Below are positions 54,655 to 62,212 of a stretch of DNA of 64,000 nt, piece by piece. Under the pieces are notes generated by a model that worked only from the letters and a program-made list of their open reading frames with translations, searched no databases and had not been told where the DNA came from. Positions within the stretch are counted from its first letter, which is position 1, and the number at the start of each line of letters is the position of its first letter. Position numbers and translations under genes: made by a program. This DNA comes from CBDCVN01 sp965223045. GTDB taxonomy: Bacteria > Deinococcota > Deinococci > Deinococcales > Trueperaceae. The stretch is from assembly GCA_965223045.1 (NCBI GenBank), contig CBDCVN010000013.1:1674001-1738000 (forward strand), given 5' to 3'.

Positions 54655-56049
54655 CTAGAGTAGGTCAGAGGGCCAAAAGATTACCTTTAATATGTTGTCT
54701 AGAAGCAACATTCCTAAAGCATGACCATCTTCTGCAGAAACAACTATCGCTCCATGCCAGTTAGAATCAAATGTGGTGTCATCAAGTGTCCAATGCCCCT
54801 CTTTTTGTTCATAGTGGTGGGATGCTATAAAACGATGGGCATTATTTGCATATATGAGAGTATCTTCTGGTACTTGTGGTACACGATAAAGTACCCAGGG
54901 TTCATAGTGGTGGTTTGCTTTTAAAAAAGACCAACCATTTTCTAAAGTAATTACTTGATTGTCCAAGCTAATTTGCAAGCTTTCTACATTTAAAAATACT
55001 TTTTCCTCTTTAGCATTTTGTGGAGGTACGAATATATTGCTTGGGCCTAAGAACCCCCCTTCTACTGGCAATAGCAAGGCATTGAATACATGCTGCCTAG
55101 TAGTAAATGTCCATATATTGCTCTTACTTTCCCATATTAAGCTAGCTAATAGCATTTCTGGCTTGGGTAAGTTGTTTGTGTTTAGCTCACCTAAAGGCAA
55201 ATAGGGTGTCCATTGTTCCCACTCTGCTTCAGGTTCCTCATGCAGAACAAAATGGTGATTACTTTCTACCTTTTCTCCTGCATTAATTTCGGGAATAGCT
55301 ATATTAACTCCTCCATCTAATAGAGCTTGTATAGAAGCTAACTCTACAGATATACCACGCAACCATCCTGCATCAAAAGAAACAGCAGAGCTGCGCCAGA
55401 ACAGCGTTCCTTTACGAATTAATGAGGTATATTTGGGTTGTATATAGGCTCGAGCTATAACAGCACTAGCATCTTTGGCAAGATCAACCTCCGTAATAAC
55501 TCCTATGGTTACTTGCCTATAGCTTATAGGGGCTCCCCTTTGTAAAGCACCTATATTTTTAGCCAAGAGAGTGATTTCTAAACCATCTGCTTCCAAAAAG
55601 CTTTCTAACGGAGGTTCTTCAAGACCAACAAAAGAATACTGCTGTGTACCACTATTAGAAGGTAAAACTCTCAGATAATTTGCCCCAACTAATGTTTCTA
55701 AACCAGAAATATTTCTTAGGCTTATTTGTGGTTTTTCTATCCAAAAATAACTTCTGGAACTAGCAATAACTTCGGCAGAGTTAGTAAGCTCTACTGTAAC
55801 TTGGATATTTTGGGTATCATCAGTAAGTTCAATTCGGCGAACTTCGCCAACATCAATTCCTCTATATACTAGTTTATCACCTACTTTAAGCCCATGACCC
55901 TCCTTAAACAAAATCGTAATGGGCGTGCCTTGGTCCTTAATACCCAGATAAAATAAACTTCCTCCTCCTACAAATGCAAGAAAAGGTATAAGCCAAACCC
56001 ATGACCAATGTCTTTTAGGTTGTGATATAGCTGTAGGTATGTTGGTCAC
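54655..56049 (-). CDS. pqiB: PqiB-like MCE-domain protein
   Basis: A 464-residue inner-membrane-anchored periplasmic protein: one N-terminal helix (residues 17-38), then two visible MCE domains (FKEGHGLKVGDKLVYRGIDVG about 49-69, and LAKNIGALQRGAPISYRQVTIG about 162-183) and a long C-terminal region that may hold a third degenerate one. PqiB forms a tube carrying lipids between inner and outer membranes, with PqiA in the membrane. Three bp separate it from pqiA. Confidence 0.86.
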   Translation of the reverse strand: MTNIPTAISQPKRHWSWVWLIPFLAFVGGGSLFYLGIKDQGTPITILFKEGHGLKVGDKLVYRGIDVGEVRRIELTDDTQNIQVTVELTNSAEVIASSRSYFWIEKPQISLRNISGLETLVGANYLRVLPSNSGTQQYSFVGLEEPPLESFLEADGLEITLLAKNIGALQRGAPISYRQVTIGVITEVDLAKDASAVIARAYIQPKYTSLIRKGTLFWRSSAVSFDAGWLRGISVELASIQALLDGGVNIAIPEINAGEKVESNHHFVLHEEPEAEWEQWTPYLPLGELNTNNLPKPEMLLASLIWESKSNIWTFTTRQHVFNALLLPVEGGFLGPSNIFVPPQNAKEEKVFLNVESLQISLDNQVITLENGWSFLKANHHYEPWVLYRVPQVPEDTLIYANNAHRFIASHHYEQKEGHWTLDDTTFDSNWHGAIVVSAEDGHALGMLLLDNILKVIFWPSDLL

Positions 56050-56052
56050 ACT

Positions 56053-56640
56053 TTACTCCCACATAAGACGAGGGTTAAAACTAAGGCTAGCTAAGAGATT
56101 ACAAATGACCATTAAAGTGAAGGCTACTAACCCTAAACCAGCACTAATACTTACCAGATCTCCTACTTTAACATAGGCTATCAAGATTGCTACAATCATT
56201 ACATCAAGCATTCCCCACTTACCAATACCATCAAGTGCCCTGTAAAGAAAGGCTTTATGGCTTGAGCGCCTCAACAACTTTTTGTTTGAGAGCAATATGA
56301 GCAGGATTAATTTAAAGGCAGGTAAGATTATTGAAAAAACTAGGACTACCATGGCAATAAGCCAATGACCTCCTATGTAGAGAGAGTAAATCCCTTTTAA
56401 CAAGTGACTCTCGTAGTGGTGTCCTAGTTCTTGAACGCTGAGTAATGGCAAAAATAAAGCAGGAATATAAAAGAACAGTGCTGATAGCCCCCAAGCAATA
56501 GCCCAATGGTTTGTTTTTTGTTTGTTATTGCTGAGATTAGTGTGGCAACGATAGCAATAGATATGATTTTTGAAGGGTAAGTTTGGTATGTTTTGTATAA
56601 GGCCACAACAGTGACAACTGGTCATAGGCATTTTGTACAA
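56053..56640 (-). CDS. pqiA: PqiA-like membrane protein, single-domain form
   Basis: A 195-residue protein with an N-terminal zinc-ribbon-like CHCCG...CYRC pair (residues 9-34) and four membrane helices with GIYSLYIGGHWLIAMVVLVFSIILPAFKL and KWGMLDVMIVAILIAYVK, the PqiA signature. E. coli PqiA has two such halves (about 417 residues); here only one is present, as in YebS-like or shorter homologues. Cotranscribed with pqiB. The pair implies a diderm envelope. Confidence 0.85.
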   Translation of the reverse strand: MYKMPMTSCHCCGLIQNIPNLPFKNHIYCYRCHTNLSNNKQKTNHWAIAWGLSALFFYIPALFLPLLSVQELGHHYESHLLKGIYSLYIGGHWLIAMVVLVFSIILPAFKLILLILLSNKKLLRRSSHKAFLYRALDGIGKWGMLDVMIVAILIAYVKVGDLVSISAGLGLVAFTLMVICNLLASLSFNPRLMWE

Positions 56641-56711
56641 TTATATCACGACACCTTCTAAACAGATAGGAGTTGGATTATTTGATTTTGATGGTTTTCT
56701 CAATAAAAATG

Positions 56712-57110
56712 TGAGCTTGCCCCCCAAATTTGGACAAAAAACCCCGGTGAAATTAAGGTCCATAGAAGATGTAAAATATCTAGAATATGGAGATATAAAT
56801 GAGCCAGACAAAAGGAATAAGAAAAACATATAAGAAGGAATTCAAAGCTAAAGTTGCAGCAGCAGTAATAGCTGGGGAGAAAAATCTAGCAGAATTAGCA
56901 AACCAGTATGGTGTACACACCACTCAAATTAAAGAATGGAAAAAAGCTGGATCAGAAGCACTGCATGAAAGGTTTTCATTACTAAGGGGCAGAAAAGCCA
57001 GACTACAAGAACATATAGAGGCTGCACTGTACGAACAAATAGGCAAGTTGAAGACGGAATTAGATTTTTTGTCCGATCAATTAGGTTCACCTCAAATTAC
57101 AGATCCTTAA
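56712..57110 (+). mobile_element. Truncated IS3-family element (left end and orfA only)
   Basis: A left end of IS3/IS150 type (TGAGCTTGCCCCCCAAATTT, 56712-56731) is followed by orfA; no orfB and no right end follow, and 25 bp after orfA the convergent MTHFR-like gene begins. It is a decayed insertion. Confidence 0.6.
56799..57110 (+). CDS. IS3-family transposase OrfA
   Basis: 103 residues with a helix-turn-helix (AELANQYGVHTTQIKEWKK, residues 31-49) and a C-terminal leucine-zipper-like helix. In intact IS3 elements a frameshift at the end of orfA makes an OrfAB fusion with the DDE catalytic domain; orfB is missing, so the element cannot move by itself. No function in the host is implied. Confidence 0.85.
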   Translation: MSQTKGIRKTYKKEFKAKVAAAVIAGEKNLAELANQYGVHTTQIKEWKKAGSEALHERFSLLRGRKARLQEHIEAALYEQIGKLKTELDFLSDQLGSPQITDP

Positions 57111-57135
57111 AAGCTGCTTAAATCACTGTTCTAAA

Positions 57136-57873
57136 TTAAACAATGCCCTTAAGATACAAAATATCTGCACGAATAGGCATAAAGTAGATATTGCCATCCA
57201 TATGCTTGCAAAGCTCAAAAGCTTTTTTAGCAAAACTACGACTCCACTCTAAAGTTGGCTTAAAGTCTTTTGGAAAAATAGCATTATTGCGAGTCTGCCA
57301 ATACCTCTGCGAACGTTTGCTGGTAACCGTAGTTACTCCCCAAAAAACTTCTATTCCATTTAACAACTCAGCATAAATTTCCATTAAACGCAAGTCAAAA
57401 AATGGTTGGGTAAAAAGACCTGTTGCACCAACATCAAGTTTTTGCCTTACATATGAGATCTCTTCCAAAAAATTCTGTCTGTAAGGATCAAGAGCACCAT
57501 AAACTTTAATATCAGGTAATTCTTGCTTAATCTTTCGTATAAAACCCAAAAGTCCAGTTGGATAAATGTGTTTTGAAAGGTCAGCAGGCTTATCCCCTGT
57601 AATCGCAACAACCTCACTAATATTTAGTTTTTTTAAAATAGGAATAAAAGGTAAAGGATGATTCAAGTCATAATCAATGGCTCTTAAGTGTGGAATACTT
57701 CGTGAGTAGTAATCCTTAACTAAAGCACAGGCCTCTAAGCTACGCACATCAAATCGTAAGAGATCTGGTATATTTATGGTATCTACCTTTTTAAGATGTG
57801 CCTTAACTTGTTTAAGTTCCTTTAACAAACCTTCCTTACTACGAGGAACAAGCTCTATGGAAACTCGCATCAA
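57136..57873 (-). CDS. Methylenetetrahydrofolate reductase-like protein
   Basis: A 245-residue TIM-barrel protein resembling MetF: IPHLRAIDYDLNHPLPFIP, VVAITGDKPADLSKHIYPTGL (the FAD/folate-binding GD block), GATGLFTQPFF, and WGVTTVTSKRSQRYW. It is shorter than E. coli MetF (296) and carries several changes from the consensus, so it may act on another folate-like substrate. It ends the minus-strand unit that begins with the response regulator, 14 bp upstream. Confidence 0.72.
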   Translation of the reverse strand: MMRVSIELVPRSKEGLLKELKQVKAHLKKVDTINIPDLLRFDVRSLEACALVKDYYSRSIPHLRAIDYDLNHPLPFIPILKKLNISEVVAITGDKPADLSKHIYPTGLLGFIRKIKQELPDIKVYGALDPYRQNFLEEISYVRQKLDVGATGLFTQPFFDLRLMEIYAELLNGIEVFWGVTTVTSKRSQRYWQTRNNAIFPKDFKPTLEWSRSFAKKAFELCKHMDGNIYFMPIRADILYLKGIV

Positions 57874-57887
57874 ACATAAACCACAAA

Positions 57888-58880
57888 CTATGCTACTTCT
57901 TTTGTCTGAGAATCAGTATTTAAACCTGCCTCTTTAAGACTCTTATTATATGCCTCTAAAATTTCAAAATCATCAGGGTCTATCTCAAGTAAACGTTTGT
58001 AACCTTGGGCTTTTACTCGAGGGGGTAAGGATTTATCCATACCTTCAAAAAGCGCCTTCTTAACTCTTGCTGTTAGTAATTCACGCCTGTGTGAAACCCA
58101 ATCATCTTGATAGCTTGGTAACAGAGGCCCTTTATATAGGCTATCGATATGACGTACATCACCTTTGTTAAGAGCATCCTCTAATTCATATAAATCACAA
58201 TAAACATCCCCCATTAAGCTAAGTTCTATGGTCTTATTTGTAACATGCCAATTGGCCCAATCCTCACTCCAACGCTTTGCCCTTGAGAGTACACTACGAA
58301 AACCACTTAAGGTAATTTCTTTCCATAGTTCTGCCATAATTTCAGTGCGACGTTTTATTGCTCCTTTACCTTGTAAAATAAGATAGAAAGTAAGTTGCTC
58401 TGCACCACGATCTGGAGCTTTATGTAGAATTTCCCCACAACGCACATTTTGAGCACCCATGAGGTTAATTGTTACCTGCCCCAGCTTACTCAAATCTTTG
58501 TTACGGCCAAGCACAATTTTAATTTCTTGTACTAATTGTTGTTGGGTAAAAGGTTTGCTTAAATAACCATCTGCACCTAAGTCCATGCCTGCACGGTAGT
58601 CATCATACTGACCTAGAGCTGTTACATAAATAAAGGGAATACGCAGCCATTTAGGATTATTACGCACCTTTTTATGAAATTCATAGCCATCTTCACCTGG
58701 CATCATCACATCACACAAAATAACACTAGGGTTCAAATCATTTTCAAGTAACTCATAAGCTTCTTGTGAACTACTTGCAGTTACAACATCAACTTTATAC
58801 TTTGTTAATTGTACTTTAAATAAGTTTAGCAAACGCTCATCATCGTCAATACAAAGGACAGTAAGTTTTTCTAGTAACAT
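57888..58880 (-). CDS. Response regulator with BTAD-like output domain
   Basis: A 330-residue protein: receiver domain (1-125, phospho-acceptor Asp in VILCDVMMPGEDGYEF, acidic pair DDD at 12-14, Lys in YLSKPF), then a winged-helix-like region (about 140-215) and a BTAD-type tetratricopeptide-like region (from 215, SLYKGPLLPSYQDDWVSHRRELL). Such REC-BTAD regulators are common in Deinococcota and Actinobacteria. The kinase partner may be the histidine kinase at 59.7-60.9 kb, separated by RNase HII (inference). Confidence 0.82.
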   Translation of the reverse strand: MLLEKLTVLCIDDDERLLNLFKVQLTKYKVDVVTASSSQEAYELLENDLNPSVILCDVMMPGEDGYEFHKKVRNNPKWLRIPFIYVTALGQYDDYRAGMDLGADGYLSKPFTQQQLVQEIKIVLGRNKDLSKLGQVTINLMGAQNVRCGEILHKAPDRGAEQLTFYLILQGKGAIKRRTEIMAELWKEITLSGFRSVLSRAKRWSEDWANWHVTNKTIELSLMGDVYCDLYELEDALNKGDVRHIDSLYKGPLLPSYQDDWVSHRRELLTARVKKALFEGMDKSLPPRVKAQGYKRLLEIDPDDFEILEAYNKSLKEAGLNTDSQTKEVA

Positions 58881-59114
58881 TTTAAAAATTCCACCTCATA
58901 ACATAACTTGTTTTTAGAGCAAATTCACCACGTGTTAATGCAAGTCAATCCCAACATTTGGTTACAGACAACATATAAAGTGATCTTCAAAATCTTATTA
59001 TACCGTTTCATTATGCTACTATCCCGATTCTATCACAGTCTTTGTCATATTTCCAATATAGACAAAATCTTGTTCCACACTTATAGTTCTCCAGAAAAAT
59101 CTTTAATATTAAAC

Positions 59115-59735
59115 TCACAAAAACAACTTAGAGCTGAGAGCTCTTGCAACAGGTGCAAAACTGCGCCTATGCAGGTCACAAGGGCCAAAATCACTAAGTG
59201 ATTTAAAATGGCTCTGGGTACCATATCCTTTATGTTTAGCAAAATTATAATGAGGGTACTTAGCATCAAAAGCTAGCATCATGGCATCACGTTCTGTTTT
59301 AGCAAGTATACTAGCTGCTGCTACCTGAAAACTAATCTGATCTGCTTTAGGTACAGAAACAAGGGGATAAGCCACCTTTAACTTTAGGTAATCTGTAATC
59401 AAGCCTTTTATCTCAATACTTTTTTTTAGTTGATCTAAAGCACGCCTCGCCGCAAGATGGGTGGCATTTAAAATATTCAATTTATCAACTTCAGCAGCAC
59501 TAGCAATTCCCAGTGCCCAAGCAAAAGCACAATCCTTTACTTCCTGTACTAATATAGCGCGAGTTTTGCTGCTGATTTGTTTAGAGTCCTTAAACGGATA
59601 GTTTTGTTTATAGGGTAAAACAACTACGCCAACAACTACTGGCCCAGCTAAAGCACCCCTTCCTGCTTCATCAAGGCCTGCTAAGGGACTAACACCTGTT
59701 TGCCATAGGGAATGCTCAAGTTGCCAAGAAAGCAT
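59115..59735 (-). CDS. rnhB: Ribonuclease HII
   Basis: Removes ribonucleotides from DNA and RNA-DNA hybrids. 206 residues; catalytic acidic residues in GLDEAGRGALAGPVVVG (D and E), the second Asp in IKGLITDYLKLKV region and the third in KTERDAMMLAFD. Starts 2 bp after the histidine kinase stop, so it shares that transcript. Confidence 0.93.
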   Translation of the reverse strand: MLSWQLEHSLWQTGVSPLAGLDEAGRGALAGPVVVGVVVLPYKQNYPFKDSKQISSKTRAILVQEVKDCAFAWALGIASAAEVDKLNILNATHLAARRALDQLKKSIEIKGLITDYLKLKVAYPLVSVPKADQISFQVAAASILAKTERDAMMLAFDAKYPHYNFAKHKGYGTQSHFKSLSDFGPCDLHRRSFAPVARALSSKLFL

Positions 59736-59737
59736 TT

Positions 59738-60922
59738 CTAATCTTCTACTAGAGTTATAACATTTTCATCATCAAGACTCTCTTCATCACGTTCAGGTAA
59801 ACGAATGTAAAAGGTACTACCTTTGCCTACCTTAGATTCTATCCAAATATTACCTCCATGTTTCTCTACTGCCATTTTACAAAAGGTTAGACCCATACCA
59901 GTATCATAATGACTTCTAGTTGTATGTTGTGATTGCTCAAAAACATTAAAGATGCGTCTTTGATCAGCTTCAGGAACCCCCTCACCATCATCACGAACAC
60001 TAGCCATAAAATCACCCTCTTCTTTCCAAGCCCTGAAATCAATGTAACCACTGCGCCTTGTATGCTTTACAGCATTAGAAAACAAATTACTAAAAATACG
60101 TCTAAGTAAATTAGGGTCAGCATATAGTCTTTTAGCCTCAGGGGTAACTATAAAGTCAAAATTACGCTCTTCAAAATTGCTAGTGGCATCACGCAAAGCA
60201 TCATGAGCAAGAGCACTCATATCCTCAATCCATTCAGGATGATAGGGCATGTGGCCTTCACGCATACGCCTCACATCCAAAATGTTACTAGCAAGTCCTA
60301 GCAAGTGTTGAGACTCACTTTTGGCAAGGATAAGCAGTTCTAGGATACTATTTTCATCCTTATTAGCTGCTGCATTAATTACTTCAATGCTGTGATCAAG
60401 TAAACCCATTACACTTGAAAGAGGGCTTTTTAAATCATGAATCAGCATATGAGTTAAGTCCTCTTTAATTTTCTCATCCTTTTGTACTTCACGCTCAAAA
60501 TCTTGCAAGTGTTTTAATTCACTAAGCAGGGCCTTATTAGTATGCTGCTTCTCTAAAAAGTTCTGCAGGTAAGCCTTCAAAAGTTCAGATTGAATAGGTA
60601 AATTAAGACAAAGGTCAACACCAGAAGTAACCCTAGCAAGATGAGTCTCAGATTCCTCCACGCCTAAGCAAACAATAGGAGTATTAGCTAAGATATCCTT
60701 GCGTCTAAGCAAGGCAATAAGATCATGCTGAGTTATACTAGCAATCAAATCATCGTCAATAACTATAGCTTGAGGGGTAGAGGAGCGTACATGGAAAAGC
60801 AACCTCTCTGCGCTAGTGACTATAGCACTCCCTAACTCTAGGCCTTCGGCAACAGGGATAAGGTTTTGTGCAAGAGTTTTACTAGGTGTGGCAATGAGCA
60901 AATAAGTAGGAGGCTTTGCCAT
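59738..60922 (-). CDS. Hybrid-type sensor histidine kinase with N-terminal receiver-like domain
   Basis: A 394-residue cytosolic protein. Residues 1-125 resemble a receiver domain (ids IDDD at 48-51, central Asp absent in the usual place). The HisKA H-box is LTHMLIHDLKSPLSSV (phospho-His about residue 157), and the ATP-binding lobe contains N-box RIFSNLFSNAVKHT, DDGEGVPEADQ and GMGLTFCKMAVEKHGG. No transmembrane segment, so it senses a cytoplasmic signal or another regulator. Its upstream region carries the IS4 insertion, whose left end lies 17 bp before the start. Confidence 0.87.
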   Translation of the reverse strand: MAKPPTYLLIATPSKTLAQNLIPVAEGLELGSAIVTSAERLLFHVRSSTPQAIVIDDDLIASITQHDLIALLRRKDILANTPIVCLGVEESETHLARVTSGVDLCLNLPIQSELLKAYLQNFLEKQHTNKALLSELKHLQDFEREVQKDEKIKEDLTHMLIHDLKSPLSSVMGLLDHSIEVINAAANKDENSILELLILAKSESQHLLGLASNILDVRRMREGHMPYHPEWIEDMSALAHDALRDATSNFEERNFDFIVTPEAKRLYADPNLLRRIFSNLFSNAVKHTRRSGYIDFRAWKEEGDFMASVRDDGEGVPEADQRRIFNVFEQSQHTTRSHYDTGMGLTFCKMAVEKHGGNIWIESKVGKGSTFYIRLPERDEESLDDENVITLVED

Positions 60923-60929
60923 AATTTAT

Positions 60930-60938
60930 CATAACAGA
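60930..60938. repeat. 9-bp target-site duplication, left copy
   Basis: CATAACAGA directly abuts the left inverted repeat; the same 9 bases lie at 62068-62076 after the right one. Confidence 0.9.
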
Positions 60939-62067
60939 CTAACTACGGGGACAAAACATGGAGGCAAAAACTGAAAGAGTATTTAGCCTCGCCCAGAACA
61001 GCAACAATAACACTTTGAAGAAATTCAAAACCACGTCTAAATATGCTTTTAGGAGCATAACCATGCTTCTTAAGTTTCAGAGGCCTTTGCTCATGAAGCC
61101 ATATGCCCAATAAGTATGCCCAAGTAAATGCTAATGTTAGTAGAGCTAGCAATGTGTCCAAACGTGATGTGATGCTCACATGTGTATCCTCAAGATTGAA
61201 ACCCCTCCTTTTTAAAGCCCCAAACAACGTTTCTATTCCCCACCTCTTAGCATATCTCTCTAAAGCCTTTTTAACCTTTGATGTAGTGGCAACTACCACT
61301 AGCTCTCCATCAGGAGCTCTGGTAACTGCTATGTATAAGCGATTGCCAAGTACTCTACAACGCTTTGAATGTACATACACCTCACCCTCCTTGAGATGCT
61401 TGTATCTTTCACTAGCTGGTCTATTCCTTCCCTTGCAACCTATTAAAGTGTTATTCCTAAGGCGCATAACAAAACTGATTCGTCTTTCTTTAAGCCCTTC
61501 AAACCAGTCTTTTCCAGTGAACTCACGATCAGCCACCAGTGCTTCAATATCTTCATGACCTAATATTTCTAGCAATCTATCAATGAGTGCTAGACGCTCT
61601 GTGGTGTTACTGTTACCGGCATGTGGTAAAACTGTCCACAGCAAAGGGAAAGCCATGCCTTTATATACAACTCCTAACATCAGAATGTTGATGTCTATGC
61701 TGCCCAGTTTCCAGTTAGTCCGATCTAAACTGAGTAAGTAAGGTCCTTTAGGTAACCAAGTTAGCACACATTTAGCTAACCACTCTCCTTCAATTTCTAC
61801 TTCTGAGAAGAAGCGTTTGATACGTTTTTCGTTTGATGCAATCTCTACTGCACCGTTGAGCACACTTGCTACTCTTGATAGACTTACTGTTCTAACTGCC
61901 ATCATCGCCATTATGAAACGAGACATGAAGTTTAGTCTTGCTCCATGTAGTTTTATATTTGCTTCTTTTAGTTTGTCCTTTAGTTGATCTGCCTTTGCTT
62001 TTTCCATTTCAGCTCAGCATATTTCTATGCTGAATCTTCTTCTCTTAACTTTTGTCCCGGTAGTTAG
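60939..62067. mobile_element. Complete IS4-family insertion sequence (1129 bp)
   Basis: Terminal repeats CTAACTACGGGGACAAAA (60939-60956) and, inverted, TTTTGTCCCGGTAGTTAG (62050-62067) match at 17 of 18 positions. Flanked by a perfect 9-bp duplication (CATAACAGA), a size used by IS4-family transposases. It contains one intact transposase gene, so it looks recently inserted and possibly active. Confidence 0.93.
60943..62007 (-). CDS. IS4-family transposase
   Basis: A 354-residue DDE transposase. First Asp in YLLSLDRTNWKLG, second in EALVADREFTGKDW, third acidic residue in the Y-(2)-R-(3)-E-(6)-K-type region RYAKRWGIETLFGALKRRGFN. The stop lies inside the left terminal repeat. It has no CTCGAG hexamer, unlike the resident genes around it, in line with a recent arrival. 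Confidence 0.93.
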   Translation of the reverse strand: MEKAKADQLKDKLKEANIKLHGARLNFMSRFIMAMMAVRTVSLSRVASVLNGAVEIASNEKRIKRFFSEVEIEGEWLAKCVLTWLPKGPYLLSLDRTNWKLGSIDINILMLGVVYKGMAFPLLWTVLPHAGNSNTTERLALIDRLLEILGHEDIEALVADREFTGKDWFEGLKERRISFVMRLRNNTLIGCKGRNRPASERYKHLKEGEVYVHSKRCRVLGNRLYIAVTRAPDGELVVVATTSKVKKALERYAKRWGIETLFGALKRRGFNLEDTHVSITSRLDTLLALLTLAFTWAYLLGIWLHEQRPLKLKKHGYAPKSIFRRGFEFLQSVIVAVLGEAKYSFSFCLHVLSP

Positions 62068-62076
62068 CATAACAGA
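62068..62076. repeat. 9-bp target-site duplication, right copy
   Basis: CATAACAGA, identical to the copy at 60930-60938. Confidence 0.9.
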
Positions 62077-62212
62077 ATTACAAGGATTTTGAATTTTATT
62101 GTCCTTATCTTTGGTAATTGATAGTCTTAGGGGAATAAATAATGGGAAACTATCTAATTTATGTGCTTATATAAATCATTTTATATAGGAAAGGCTATAT
62201 CTAACATCCAAA

